From assembly GCA_030526005.1 (NCBI GenBank), contig JAUNDP010000006.1, positions 40,299-104,298 on the forward strand: a stretch of 64,000 nucleotides of DNA, in the 5' to 3' direction. The notes beneath the pieces were generated by a model. That model had not been told where the DNA came from and ran no database searches. It saw only the letters and a program-made list of their open reading frames with translations. The position numbers were made by a program, and so were the translations under genes. This stretch comes from Eubacteriales bacterium. Lineage in GTDB: Bacteria; Bacillota; Clostridia; Lachnospirales; Lachnospiraceae. Positions 8,239 to 17,252 of this stretch are shown piece after piece; position 1 is the stretch's first letter; the number at the start of each line of letters is the position of its first letter.

Positions 8239-9567
8239 ATGACTATTCAATTATCGGATCACTTTTCATATAAAAAATTATTACGTTTCACATTTCCATC
8301 CATCATTATGATGATTTTCACCTCCATCTATGGTGTGGTGGACGGTGTCTTCGTCTCTAACTTTGTAGGAAAGACACCTTTTGCGGCTGTCAACTTTATC
8401 ATGCCGTTTCTGATGATACTTGGCGCTGTCGGATTTATGTTCGGTACAGGAGGAAGCGCCCTGATCGCAAAGACGATGGGAGAAAACAAACTGCAAAAAG
8501 CGAATGAACTGTTTTCTCTCTTTGTCTATGTCTCTTTTATTTTAGGCATTGTAATTGCCGGATTTTCTTTTTTTCTGATCCGGCCGATTGCGCAGCTGAT
8601 GGGAGCGGAAGGAATCCTGCTCGACCAATGTGTCTTATATGGCCGTATTGTTATCTTAGCTGTACCCGGTTTTATTTTACAGATGGAATTTCAGAGTTTC
8701 TTTATCACTGCGGAAAAACCAAACCTTGGACTGTATGTCACGGTAATATCCGGAGTGGCAAATATGGTCTTAGACGCTCTTTTTATGGCTGTATTTCACT
8801 GGGGACTTGCCGGAGCGGCAGCTGCAACAGCGCTTAGTCAGACACTGGGCGGGGTAATTCCACTGTTTTATTTTTCCCGAAAAAATACAAGTCTTCTGCG
8901 CCTTGGCAAAACTAAATTTGACGGAAAAGCGCTTTGGAAAGCATGTATCAACGGTTCCTCGGAGCTGATGTCCAACGTTTCCATGTCGCTTGTCAGTATG
9001 CTCTACAATATACAGCTCATCAAATATGCCGGCGAAAATGGAGTTGCAGCATACGGTGTTCTTATGTATGTCAATATGATTTTTCTTGCCATCTTTATTG
9101 GCTATTCCATCGGCACAGCGCCTATCATCAGTTATCACTACGGCGCTCAAAATCACAGTGAACTGAAAAGTCTGCTGAAAAAAAGTTTCCGGATTCTGAT
9201 CCTTGCATCCCTCAGTATGCTGGCGCTGTCTGAACTTCTGGCAAGACCGCTGTCACAGATCTTTGTCAGTTATGACGCAGATCTTCTGGATCTGACGGTG
9301 AGAGGATTTACTATTTATTCTTTCTCCTTCCTTTTTGCAGGCATCAATATTTTTGCTTCTTCCTTTTTCACTGCGCTGAACAACGGCTTGATCTCCGCAT
9401 TGATTTCCTTTTTGCGTACGCTTGTATTCCAGGTCGCTTCCGTCTTACTGCTGCCTTTGATTCTTGGCATCGACGGTATCTGGATTTCTATTGTTGCAGC
9501 AGAATTAATCGCCTGCGGTGTTTCCTTAGCCTTTATTTTGAAAAAAAGGGCTGTTTATCACTATTAA
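8239..9567 (+). CDS. MATE-family efflux transporter
   Basis: This 442-residue protein has 12 predicted helices in two homologous halves and MATE features such as an N-terminal FPSIIMMIFTSIYGVVDGVFVS segment. The family exports cationic drugs or metabolites in exchange for Na+ or H+ across the cytoplasmic membrane. The ATG at 8239 has GGAGG 4 bases upstream, whereas the longer frame from 8194 has no ribosome site. Together with the upstream MarR gene it is probably an inducible efflux unit; the substrate is unknown. Confidence 0.92.
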   Translation: MTIQLSDHFSYKKLLRFTFPSIIMMIFTSIYGVVDGVFVSNFVGKTPFAAVNFIMPFLMILGAVGFMFGTGGSALIAKTMGENKLQKANELFSLFVYVSFILGIVIAGFSFFLIRPIAQLMGAEGILLDQCVLYGRIVILAVPGFILQMEFQSFFITAEKPNLGLYVTVISGVANMVLDALFMAVFHWGLAGAAAATALSQTLGGVIPLFYFSRKNTSLLRLGKTKFDGKALWKACINGSSELMSNVSMSLVSMLYNIQLIKYAGENGVAAYGVLMYVNMIFLAIFIGYSIGTAPIISYHYGAQNHSELKSLLKKSFRILILASLSMLALSELLARPLSQIFVSYDADLLDLTVRGFTIYSFSFLFAGINIFASSFFTALNNGLISALISFLRTLVFQVASVLLLPLILGIDGIWISIVAAELIACGVSLAFILKKRAVYHY

Positions 9568-9588
9568 ACCTGTTAAAATCGAAAAAAC

Positions 9589-9619
9589 GAAAGGCAAATC
9601 TGATCATGATTTGTCTTTC
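9589..9619 (-). terminator. Terminator behind the flavoprotein remnant
   Basis: A 12-bp stem with one wobble pair (GAAAGGCAAATC against GATTTGTCTTTC) and a 7-nt loop is followed on the minus strand by CGTTTTTTCG. Its T tract faces the flavoprotein fragment, not the MATE gene. Confidence 0.65.
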
Positions 9620-9652
9620 GCCATAATAATATTCTTATTGGAATCTTTTTTA

Positions 9653-9973
9653 TTATTCCAGTCTATTTCCAAGCGCATATGCTTTTTTCATCACATCCGT
9701 ATGATTGACAGCATCGTTCGCATCGCCAATTCCCATTCCGGTTACAATGCCCTTAAGAGCTGCCTTCTCAAAACAATCTACCCATCCCTGCAAACCATTG
9801 TATGCCTTTTCAAAAGCCGACTCTTCATTCTCTGCCGCTGTTGCAATCATATAAATGTCTCTGAATTTATAATCCGCTTTATACAGAGGATTTAACCGAT
9901 CCAGGAGAACTTTCATCTGGCCGCTCATCTCATAATAATGAATTCCCCCGTCTAAAGTCAGATTCCCTGCCAT
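9653..9973 (-). pseudogene. C-terminal remnant of a flavodoxin-like NAD(P)H-dependent oxidoreductase
   Basis: The 106 readable residues match the second half of the FMN-binding NAD(P)H-dependent oxidoreductase/iron-sulfur flavoprotein family: YYEMSGQMKVLLDRLNPLY, then IATAAENEESAFEKAYNGLQGW, ending KAYALGNRLE. The N-terminal half with the FMN phosphate loop (NGSPRKxGNT-like) and the usual Cys cluster is missing. An in-frame TGA lies about 30 bp upstream of the first Met and no ribosome site is visible. The gene appears to have lost roughly its first 80 codons. The right-hand flank to 10190 shows no recognisable remainder. Confidence 0.75.
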
Positions 9974-10191
9974 TAGGCGGGGTAATTTATCAAAAAATCA
10001 ATTTACTGGAATTCCATCGCAGAATACTAAGATAAAAATCTTTTGAATGTATCCTTCAGAGAATCTGCTTGCCACGGAATGACTTTTGAATAAGGGAGGT
10101 TAAAAAGATATATTGTATTAAGAAAAAACAGGATGTCGCATATCATTTGTATCCCATTATATGATATCGTATACAGCAACTATCTTTTCAT

Positions 10192-11331
10192 TTATTCAGC
10201 TGCTGAAAAATCTATACTGTACAGATCCGCTACAAAGTTCCAATAAGCTTCTCCGTCCACATCGTAAACTATTGTACATGTTGTTGATCCCTCCGGACCT
10301 GTTCCTTCCGGCCATGCCACAGACTCGCCATATGCGTATCCCATATCGGTCACCATTGCGACATCTCTCACATCTGTCTTGGAAATCAAATCCGGGCAAA
10401 GGAAGATTCCAGGAACCTGCGCATCCCATAAGCTCTGTTTGCGCTCTGGATCTTCAGCAAATTTTGGATATGCGTGCTCTTCAATCAAATTATTGTATAC
10501 CGTATCTCCTGTCTCAACAATATGTTCTACCAGATCTTTTGTCAGTTTCTGATTATAAGAAATATCATGAGGAACGATAACTTGTTTCGGGAAGTTTGCG
10601 CGCAGACAGATATCTACAGATTCCGGATCATAATACCAGTTACGCTCCGCACATGGCGTGTCATTTCCCGGTACGTCAATCGCGCCGCCCATGTAATAAA
10701 TCCCAGCTGTTTTTTCTGCGAATGTAGGATCGCTCATAATAGCCATTGCTACGTTTGTGCAGGCTCCTACAGCCATAATTGTCACTTCGCCCGGATGTGC
10801 ATTTACTTCTTCTACCATAAATTCCCATGCCGGTTTTTCTTCTGGTTTTAATGAACTGTATCCCCATGTTTCATCTTCCAGATCTCCTAAGTTATCATAG
10901 GAAATGGTATTACCATAATCGAGCACCTTCTGCATACTCTTAATTCGTTTTAATCCATTTGCTGCGATTGTGGCATCGTCATGCAGGCCCATAAATGGGA
11001 TATCCGTTCCCACATATACCGGAACATCTTTACGTCCAACTGCCTCTAACTGGTTTAAAATTGCCGTTGTTCCCTCTGCTACTGTCACATTGCCGCCAAC
11101 AGAAGTGATTCCTGCCAGATCAATCCAGCCTGCTGCATCTGCCTGCAATAAGATAAACAAAGCATAGGTATCGTCTCCGAAATATCCCATATCCGTGTCA
11201 AAAATAACTTTGTTTGTCTCAGCATTTGTGACGATATTATAATCGTCGAGAGCCGCAAAAGCAGTTGCAGGTGTCAATAATGTTCCGATCAGACCTGTGG
11301 CAAGCGCCATTGATAAAAGTTTCTTTTTCAT
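10192..11331 (-). CDS. Secreted nucleoside hydrolase (paralog 1)
   Basis: This 379-residue protein of the inosine-uridine preferring nucleoside hydrolase fold would cleave the N-glycosidic bond of ribonucleosides to a base and ribose. A Sec signal peptide occupies about 1-26 (cleavage after AFA). The Ca2+-binding loop is D45-T-D47-M-G-Y-F-G-D53-D54, two residues longer than the canonical DxDxxxDD. Other motifs are VGGN, ACTNVAMA, ERNWYYDPE, VPHDIS and WDAQVPGIFLCPD, the last carrying the late metal-binding Asp. AAAGGAGA precedes the ATG. It is close to paralogs at 45362-46501 and 46619-47782. A perfect palindromic operator lies 50 bp upstream. Confidence 0.9.
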   Translation of the reverse strand: MKKKLLSMALATGLIGTLLTPATAFAALDDYNIVTNAETNKVIFDTDMGYFGDDTYALFILLQADAAGWIDLAGITSVGGNVTVAEGTTAILNQLEAVGRKDVPVYVGTDIPFMGLHDDATIAANGLKRIKSMQKVLDYGNTISYDNLGDLEDETWGYSSLKPEEKPAWEFMVEEVNAHPGEVTIMAVGACTNVAMAIMSDPTFAEKTAGIYYMGGAIDVPGNDTPCAERNWYYDPESVDICLRANFPKQVIVPHDISYNQKLTKDLVEHIVETGDTVYNNLIEEHAYPKFAEDPERKQSLWDAQVPGIFLCPDLISKTDVRDVAMVTDMGYAYGESVAWPEGTGPEGSTTCTIVYDVDGEAYWNFVADLYSIDFSAAE

Positions 11332-11380
11332 AGAGTTTCTCCTTTCTTTTTGTTTTTAGTTACGCCTTCATGAAAGTCTT

Positions 11381-11398
11381 TTTGAAACCGGTTTCAAA
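11381..11398. promoter_or_regulatory. LacI/CcpA-type operator
   Basis: TTTGAAACCGGTTTCAAA is a perfect palindrome (it extends two more bases each side, to 11379-11400). It fits both the general LacI-family pattern and the cre consensus. On the minus strand it lies just downstream of a candidate promoter for the nucleoside hydrolase at 10192-11331 (TTGCAT, 18 bp, TATTTT), so a bound repressor would block it. Confidence 0.75.
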
Positions 11399-11490
11399 AA
11401 ATAGTAACCGCTTTTAATTTTATGCAAATAAATCTATATATTATTCATTTCCAGCATCTACATTTTTACTTCCGTTTCCCTCAAAAGCCT

Positions 11491-11550
11491 CACATGTTTT
11501 CTGTGATTCCTATACTATCATTTTATATTCTCATTGTATATTGACATATT
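11491..11550. repeat. Upstream block shared with 48125-48184
   Basis: By hand count about 48 of 60 positions match, without gaps, the segment at 48125-48184. The best parts are CCTATACTA and TTGTATATTGAC. Both copies lie upstream of secreted nucleoside hydrolase genes. The block also holds a plus-strand -35 TTGACA pointing away from the hydrolase (with TATATT 17 bp later here). Confidence 0.65.
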
Positions 11551-11720
11551 TTCCGAATTTTATTATATTTTTTTGTATATTTTTAATAATATTTTATTTA
11601 TCTTGTATTTTTCAGTCTTTTTATTTTCATAAATATTTTTCCTATATTTTTTGTATTTTTATACATTATTATTCAAAAATATATTCTTAATAGCTTAATT
11701 TTTCAATTTTATTTTTATTT

Positions 11721-11734
11721 TGAAACCGTTTTCA
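11721..11734. promoter_or_regulatory. Second LacI/CcpA-type operator
   Basis: TGAAACCGTTTTCA matches the half-site pattern of the perfect palindrome at 11381-11398 with one asymmetric position. The two are about 340 bp apart, on either side of the conserved block at 11491-11550. Confidence 0.55.
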
Positions 11735-11846
11735 TGCAATTTCAGTATTTTCATGCGGCGTTCTTTAAAAAAATCTAAAAAAATATTTCCTATTATTATG
11801 TCCTACGTTTCTTTCTGAACTGTTTCTCTTTTATTTTTTAAAAATG

Positions 11847-11876
11847 AATCCCACTTTTCAAAAGAAAAATGGGATT
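11847..11876 (-). terminator. Terminator of the large secreted protein gene
   Basis: The stem AATCCCACTTTTC pairs with GAAAAATGGGATT (one wobble), with a 4-nt loop. On the minus strand it is followed by CATTTTTAAAAAAT. It lies 33 bp beyond the stop of the gene at 11909-13591. Ts on the plus side (AAATTTTTG) could also let it stop rightward transcription. Confidence 0.8.
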
Positions 11877-11908
11877 TCTCAAATTTTTGTAATTTATCTG
11901 TTTTTGTT

Positions 11909-13591
11909 TTATTTACTTTCTGTATTCGTCTGTGCAAGCGCTTCATTGATCCGAGCAATAGCTTCAGCGGCATCTGCACTATTTTTTATCATTGTTTCCT
12001 TTGCCTCTGTTTCTTGTATATCTTTCAGCTTTTCTGCTTCTTCTGCCGCGTGTTGTACAGCCTCCCAGGAATCCTCTGTATATTTTGTTTTTTCCACGTT
12101 TTCAGCATCGGCGATCGCCTGTTCCAGAGCGGCAGATACTGTCATTCTTGTATAGTTATAATTTTCATCACGTCGATACAAATCTGCTCCCGTCTCACCG
12201 TTTGATACGAGATAGTATCCCTGATCCAGCGATGTAATTCCAAATGTCGCTTTTCCCGGAATCACAGCGCCGCAGATCATAGCAGTCTTTCCTGTATCGC
12301 TCCATTCCTGTTCCTGGCAGTCATTTCCGCAGATGCATTTCAGTACAGCATGTTTTACTACAGGATAAGCATCCACTATACCGTCATCATCTGTGTCAAT
12401 TTTATAGCACTCTGCTTTTTCCAAAGCTTCCTTATCATTTGCGGTATTGCTCTGCCCTACTTCTAACTCTTCCAGAACAGGTTCTTTTTCTCCATCAATG
12501 ACATACAGTGTTTTATCTGTCCATCCTGTCTTTGTATTTTCATAAGTATATAAAACAAGATCTCCTGTATCTCGATCTACATCCAGATTCTGGCATCCAT
12601 AATTTGTCGTTCCTGTCCATACATAGAGCGTATCGCATGCCTCCAGATATTCACCGCCTTCTACATCTACATCGCTTGAAATTCCTCTCTCATAGGTAAA
12701 CCGACGCAAACATTTGCCGCGAGATTCTTCTGTGTGAAAATCATCCGGATCATAAACCTGAATGACGTTATAATTATTGTCATATCGATCTTCCCAACCA
12801 TAGATTCCATAAGCCACAAACAAATACGTTTTTCCGCTGTCGTCCCCCGGCATCTGTCCGAATGCAACGCCGTCAATTCCGGAACAGGCAAACTTATGTC
12901 CTAAATTTTGTTCATTTTCGGCAAATCCATCCGATTTTTCTGTCTCAGTTGTATTTTCAGCAACAATCTCTTCATAATCATTCAGAGGATCACGAAAATC
13001 TTCTGTCGGCTCTTTCAGAAGGATTCCATCGACGCCTTCTGGCATATCTTTTATATCCATTCCTGTCTCTGTTATATTATCTTCATCGAATGCAGCGATG
13101 AAAAACTTCTTTCCCGGTTCTTTGTATTCCAGAGAACCATAAATTTTCCCATCATAATATGCCAGATCTCCCAGATGAGCTCCTCCGGGCGTTCCAAAAC
13201 TGCCCTCTCCAAATCCGCCGACTGATCCTACCACTTCTCCTGTTTTCATATCTACCTTTGCAAGAGAACTTGTATAAGAAAAATACAGATATTCCATCTC
13301 GTCATCCACACAAATCCCCTGCATATGGGAATTTCCTCCGCACAAATCAATCGTATCGTAGGAATAATTGCTGACACCGTATTCCAGTACAATCTGTGAC
13401 AGTGATTTTCCTGCTGTCTCATTCAAAAGCTCATCTGCTTCTTCATATGTCAATACACCGCCATCTCCATTTTCCTCTGTCGAAGCCGCCTTTACTGATG
13501 GAATTCCTCCTATCATAAGCGCTGCCATACAAATCAATGAGCTTGTTGTCTTTACCATCTGTCGTCTTATCGTCTTCTTTTTCTGTCTCAT
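11909..13591 (-). CDS. Large secreted protein, possible beta-propeller, function unknown
   Basis: The product is 560 residues with a Sec signal peptide (about 1-36, ending VKA). I do not recognise the family. The middle contains spaced segments such as GICVDDEMEYLYFSYTS, LAKVDMKTGEVVGSVGG, LGDLAYYDGKIYGSLEY and YLFVAYGIYGW, which look like beta-propeller blades. A DTDDDGIVDAYP stretch resembles a calcium loop, and CICGNDC is a small Cys cluster. The last 80 residues are helical and Ala/Glu-rich, like FIVAR-type stalk modules. There is no LPXTG or membrane anchor, so release or non-covalent surface binding is likely. AAAGGA precedes the chosen ATG. It lies beside the secreted nucleoside hydrolase gene. 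Confidence 0.75.
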   Translation of the reverse strand: MRQKKKTIRRQMVKTTSSLICMAALMIGGIPSVKAASTEENGDGGVLTYEEADELLNETAGKSLSQIVLEYGVSNYSYDTIDLCGGNSHMQGICVDDEMEYLYFSYTSSLAKVDMKTGEVVGSVGGFGEGSFGTPGGAHLGDLAYYDGKIYGSLEYKEPGKKFFIAAFDEDNITETGMDIKDMPEGVDGILLKEPTEDFRDPLNDYEEIVAENTTETEKSDGFAENEQNLGHKFACSGIDGVAFGQMPGDDSGKTYLFVAYGIYGWEDRYDNNYNVIQVYDPDDFHTEESRGKCLRRFTYERGISSDVDVEGGEYLEACDTLYVWTGTTNYGCQNLDVDRDTGDLVLYTYENTKTGWTDKTLYVIDGEKEPVLEELEVGQSNTANDKEALEKAECYKIDTDDDGIVDAYPVVKHAVLKCICGNDCQEQEWSDTGKTAMICGAVIPGKATFGITSLDQGYYLVSNGETGADLYRRDENYNYTRMTVSAALEQAIADAENVEKTKYTEDSWEAVQHAAEEAEKLKDIQETEAKETMIKNSADAAEAIARINEALAQTNTESK

Positions 13592-13840
13592 AATCTGTTT
13601 TCCTTTCACCAAAAAATACGGTTCAAAATACATTTTCTGTTTCCTGTTTCATCATAGATTTTTATAAAAATGATGTTTGTAACATATGTAATTTTTCACA
13701 TAATCGGACTGTATCGGTCCATCTCAGCTGATGATATGTATTTTATATTACATTCCTATCATACTTATTTATCTCCAAAAATACTATCCGTGTTTCGTAT
13801 TATTTCGGTAAAAAAACAGTAAAACTTTGATTGTTGTTTT

Positions 13841-14122
13841 TTATCTTCGATCTTTTCTAACTTTCCATGTTTGATATAAAATATCTTTCAGAGCCAGCAT
13901 GGCATCTTGTTCACTGTATTGATATTCTTTCCTTTTCGATTAAACTATCCAGTGAAACCTTATACAGCTTTGCCATTTTTTTGATTGGCAGATATCAGGT
14001 ATCGTCTCATCTGTCTTCCATTTAGAGATCGTCTGACGGCTTACACCCAATTTTTCCGCCACTTCTTCCTGCGATAGACCGCACTTTTTGCTTGCATGAA
14101 ATAAATTGTTTCCCAAATTCAT
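13841..14122 (-). pseudogene. XRE-family repressor broken by two frameshifts
   Basis: The first about 48 codons encode an intact helix-turn-helix (GLSQEEVAEKLGVSRQTISKW). The frame then slips in a run of seven A's after QSK. Reading one base on restores the family continuation MAKLYKVSLDSLIEKE. A second slip is needed near 13925-13935 to restore an open frame, KEYQYSEQDAMLALKDIL, ending with TAA at 13841. As it stands only a 60-residue product with an aberrant tail can be made. GGAGG-like AGGAGGAAAA precedes the ATG. A sequencing error in the homopolymer could explain the first slip but not both. Confidence 0.75.
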
Positions 14123-14155
14123 TCTTTTCCTCCTGCCAACTGATACTTTTATTAT

Positions 14156-14189
14156 GAACTGCCCATCACGTTTCGTTGATGAGCAGTTC
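14156..14189 (-). terminator. Hairpin between the XRE remnant and the acyltransferase gene
   Basis: A 13-bp stem with one wobble (GAACTGCCCATCA against TGATGAGCAGTTC) lies about 130 bp downstream of the acyltransferase stop. The minus-strand flank has no T run, so it may be an inefficient terminator or another structured element. Confidence 0.4.
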
Positions 14190-14321
14190 CAATTATGTTT
14201 TTATAAAAAGTATAATAAACAGAAATTCAAAATTCTACCAATCACACCTTCCTTTTTCGCCCGAAAACTTTACCATTTTCTTATCTACACTTCCAATGCT
14301 CGCAATCCCTGCACAACTGTC

Positions 14322-16133
14322 CTACATTCTAAATTTTTTATGCACTTCCTGTGACAGCTCTTTTCCCCGGAATATTATGATCCAGAGCAAGCTCAGAAAA
14401 CTGAAGCCAGAGCAGATCACAGAAGGATAAGATTGTTTCACCACACCCAGCAAAAGCAAGAAAAATGGAAGCATTCCAAATGCGCTGACCTGAACAAAAT
14501 AAAACAGATATTCTTCCTGTTCCAGATGACGTATGCTAGCAATCACAGGGACAGAACACAGCACGGCGATGGACGCAAGCGGAATCACAAAATCTGTTGC
14601 CCATCCATGATATCCGGTATAATAATCCCACAAGAATGCAATCACTGAAATAAGAATCAGCTGCCACATACTATTTTTCAGCAGATTTCTCCGTTTTTTA
14701 TATCCTACCGCTACAATCAGCCATGTGCTGAAACATCCTGCCGTTACAAATCCGGCATAGCTGACTGTCCCGTCCACAATATAGTTTATCATACAGCTCA
14801 TCACTGCCAGCGCAATGCAAAGAAATGAAAAAATCTGAAACATCTTTTTGCCTGTCTCTTTTCTGTCTTTTTGATACCCTGGAAACTCATTTTGTTCTTC
14901 TGTGCAGGATATCCCCTGCTGTCTCAAAATGTGAAAGAAATTTCGCTCTATATTTGTACTTGGAATTTTTGAAGTAAATCCCAAAACAAGCTGATCCTGA
15001 AAAGAACAGGTGCACAGCTGAAATCCTCCCGTACTTGTGAAGATTCCAAACCGCTCAATATAGTCTTCATATGCCTTTGGCATACGGATGACACCGATAT
15101 TGGAAAACACAGCAGTGATACTCTTACCGCCAAAATTTGCTCCAATCTGAAGAAATAATGTCTTCAGTTCCAGAGGAACCATCCGCAGAAAAAAGTTTTT
15201 CTCCAGTCTCACCCAGTCATTCATTCTCATCCCGACCCGTTCCTTTGTCAGTTCCTTTGTAAACTGACTTTTCACATCACACAGCACCTCTTCAAATGTT
15301 GTCTGTTCCCGGAAATGATATCCAACCTCAATCCATCCAAAAAAATTTGTCATAGACTGAGAAGGAAAATAATTGCGCAGATTGACAGGAACCATCAGGC
15401 TGATCCACTTCCCCATCTTTTCTCTTGGCATCTCTTCATGGATTGCACACAGCATCACTGCTGTCAGAAATACCGTCAAAGATACTCCATATTTTCTTGA
15501 TCTTTCCAGCGTCTCTTTTACGGAGATCACCGCCTCTGTAATGTGCATTTCTTCCTGTGACAATCGTCTTCCCGGAATCCTTGCAGCAGTCTCTTTTTTC
15601 TCTTTCAGCCGCGGCATTTTTTCAGAATAATACTGTGAAAAACTGTCTTCTTCCTGGTCTTTTCCCGTCACTTCTTCATCTGGCAACTCTGGAAATTGGA
15701 CGTCTGTATGAGCGCAAATCAGATAATTTTTTACTAATTCTTTCAAAAATTTCATTGCCCCTGTTCCATCTGTCAGCGCATGAAAAACTTCAAAATTGAT
15801 TCTCTTTTTTTCATAAGAAACTTGAAACAAAAGACTCTTTTTATCTGGTATATAAATCTTACTGCAAGGAGGACGGTCTTCCTTTTTTATAGTCGCCGGT
15901 ATCTCCCTCTGTTCCAGATAAAACCAAAATAATCCTTTTCTAAGTACTGCCTGATACAGCGGATATTTTTGGATTGTCCGCTCAAGCGCTTCCTGCAAAA
16001 AATCTCCATCTACATCTTCTTTCAGTTTACAGTAAAACCGAAATACTCTTGTATCATTCTTCCCTGTAACGGCTGGAAATGCAAGCGCTGCATTGTCTAA
16101 TTTTCTCCATTGTGAATGTCCTGAGACTGACAT
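14322..16133 (-). CDS. Membrane-anchored condensation/alcohol acetyltransferase-like protein (DUF6320-type C terminus)
   Basis: The product has 603 residues. Residues 1-410 resemble alcohol O-acetyltransferases and condensation domains: the acyl-transfer motif HxxxDG is present as FHALTDG with His118 and Asp122, and a later NFFGWIEVGYHF region matches the second half of the fold. Residues about 430-600 form six membrane helices, the arrangement seen in DUF6320 proteins. It probably transfers an acyl group to an alcohol or lipid at the membrane; substrates are unknown. The start overlaps the end of the esterase gene by 37 bp and has AAGGGGGG before its ATG, so the two are co-translated. Confidence 0.75.
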   Translation of the reverse strand: MSVSGHSQWRKLDNAALAFPAVTGKNDTRVFRFYCKLKEDVDGDFLQEALERTIQKYPLYQAVLRKGLFWFYLEQREIPATIKKEDRPPCSKIYIPDKKSLLFQVSYEKKRINFEVFHALTDGTGAMKFLKELVKNYLICAHTDVQFPELPDEEVTGKDQEEDSFSQYYSEKMPRLKEKKETAARIPGRRLSQEEMHITEAVISVKETLERSRKYGVSLTVFLTAVMLCAIHEEMPREKMGKWISLMVPVNLRNYFPSQSMTNFFGWIEVGYHFREQTTFEEVLCDVKSQFTKELTKERVGMRMNDWVRLEKNFFLRMVPLELKTLFLQIGANFGGKSITAVFSNIGVIRMPKAYEDYIERFGIFTSTGGFQLCTCSFQDQLVLGFTSKIPSTNIERNFFHILRQQGISCTEEQNEFPGYQKDRKETGKKMFQIFSFLCIALAVMSCMINYIVDGTVSYAGFVTAGCFSTWLIVAVGYKKRRNLLKNSMWQLILISVIAFLWDYYTGYHGWATDFVIPLASIAVLCSVPVIASIRHLEQEEYLFYFVQVSAFGMLPFFLLLLGVVKQSYPSVICSGFSFLSLLWIIIFRGKELSQEVHKKFRM

Positions 16134-17074
16134 AACTCTGCCCCCCTTCTTAAAAATTGATTGATATATTGAAAACTTTCCTCCACATGGAAAAATTTAA
16201 TTCCAAGAGCAAAATATCCATGAAGCGCCTCTTTGATTCGATGTACTTCTACATAATTTCCGGCTTCCTGAAGTTTTTTTCCGTATGCCTCCCCCTCATC
16301 TCTGAGAGGATCAAATTCTGCTGTCAAAATCAATGTATCCGGCATTTCTCTTAAATCTTTTTCCAAAATAGGGGCAAAATATGGATTTTCCCGATCCTCC
16401 TGCGTACTCTGATACAGATTCAGATAATCCTCCATTTTTACGCTCGTCAGAAGATAACCCTCCCCATTTTCACGGACAGATGGAAATGGGGATTCCTCTG
16501 TATAACAATTATTCAGCGCCGGATAAATTAAGATCTGTCTTTTCGGAAAAAATTCTCTTTTATTTTTTGCCATTGTACAGACAGCTGCCGCAAGATTTCC
16601 GCCTGCGCTGTCCCCCATAATCGTAATCTGATCTGGATCCGTATTCAGCAAAAATTTATTTGTGTACAGCGCTTTTGCCGCCTCATAGCAGTCATACAGC
16701 CCGATAGGAAAATGGTATTCCGGGGCAAGTCGATATTCCACAGACGCTACAATCTGTCCTGTGGATTTTGCCATCTGCGCACACACTCGATCATAATTTT
16801 CCACGCTCTCTGTGACCCATCCTCCTCCATGAAAAAAGAGCAGAATCGGAAGCGTATGTCCCTTTCCTGTTCCTTTCTTCATCACCTCCTCCGATGGAAA
16901 ATACAGACGAATTGGTATCTCGTGATCTTCATTGCAGACCTCTGCATCCAGCTTCTTCGCAAAAATACGCATAGGGTCCAGTTTTTTTAAATCAGCCAGA
17001 CGCCTTGCCCCTTCCACTTCAATATTTCCATAAGAAAGAGCCTGCAGTACAGCCCGCATTGTCTTTGATTTCAA
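16097..17074 (-). CDS. Alpha/beta hydrolase of the hormone-sensitive lipase family
   Basis: This 325-residue cytosolic esterase has the oxyanion motif HGGGW at 82-86, nucleophile Ser156 in GDSAGGN, a likely acid Asp255 in EFDPLRDEG and His285 in ALHGYF. HSL-family enzymes hydrolyse short acyl esters. It overlaps the downstream acyltransferase gene by 37 bp. Pairing an acyltransferase and a deacylase in one operon suggests that both act on the same acylated product, perhaps a lipid or a secreted metabolite; this is inference. Confidence 0.88.
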   Translation of the reverse strand: MKSKTMRAVLQALSYGNIEVEGARRLADLKKLDPMRIFAKKLDAEVCNEDHEIPIRLYFPSEEVMKKGTGKGHTLPILLFFHGGGWVTESVENYDRVCAQMAKSTGQIVASVEYRLAPEYHFPIGLYDCYEAAKALYTNKFLLNTDPDQITIMGDSAGGNLAAAVCTMAKNKREFFPKRQILIYPALNNCYTEESPFPSVRENGEGYLLTSVKMEDYLNLYQSTQEDRENPYFAPILEKDLREMPDTLILTAEFDPLRDEGEAYGKKLQEAGNYVEVHRIKEALHGYFALGIKFFHVEESFQYINQFLRRGAELCQSQDIHNGEN

Positions 17075-17252
17075 TCATAATTCCCCCTTTCTTCTTTCAT
17101 ATTTTTTTATATTTTTTATTTGAAATTTTTTCAGTTTCTCTGTCCGTCTTCCGCTGCCTTTTCCTGATGGAAGTTCGACATTTTGAACATAGTATATCGT
17201 ATTTCTTTTTATTTTACAACGAATCTCTCCTGACGCTGTTCAAAAAAAGAAT

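Noticed and set aside
10161-10580. 139-codon frame antisense to the nucleoside hydrolase
   Set aside because: It is fully antisense to a well supported gene, with no domain or ribosome site.
11379-11400. TGAAAC palindromes as insertion-sequence ends or CRISPR repeats
   Set aside because: They are isolated, unequally spaced, lie in promoters and have no transposase or cas genes nearby.
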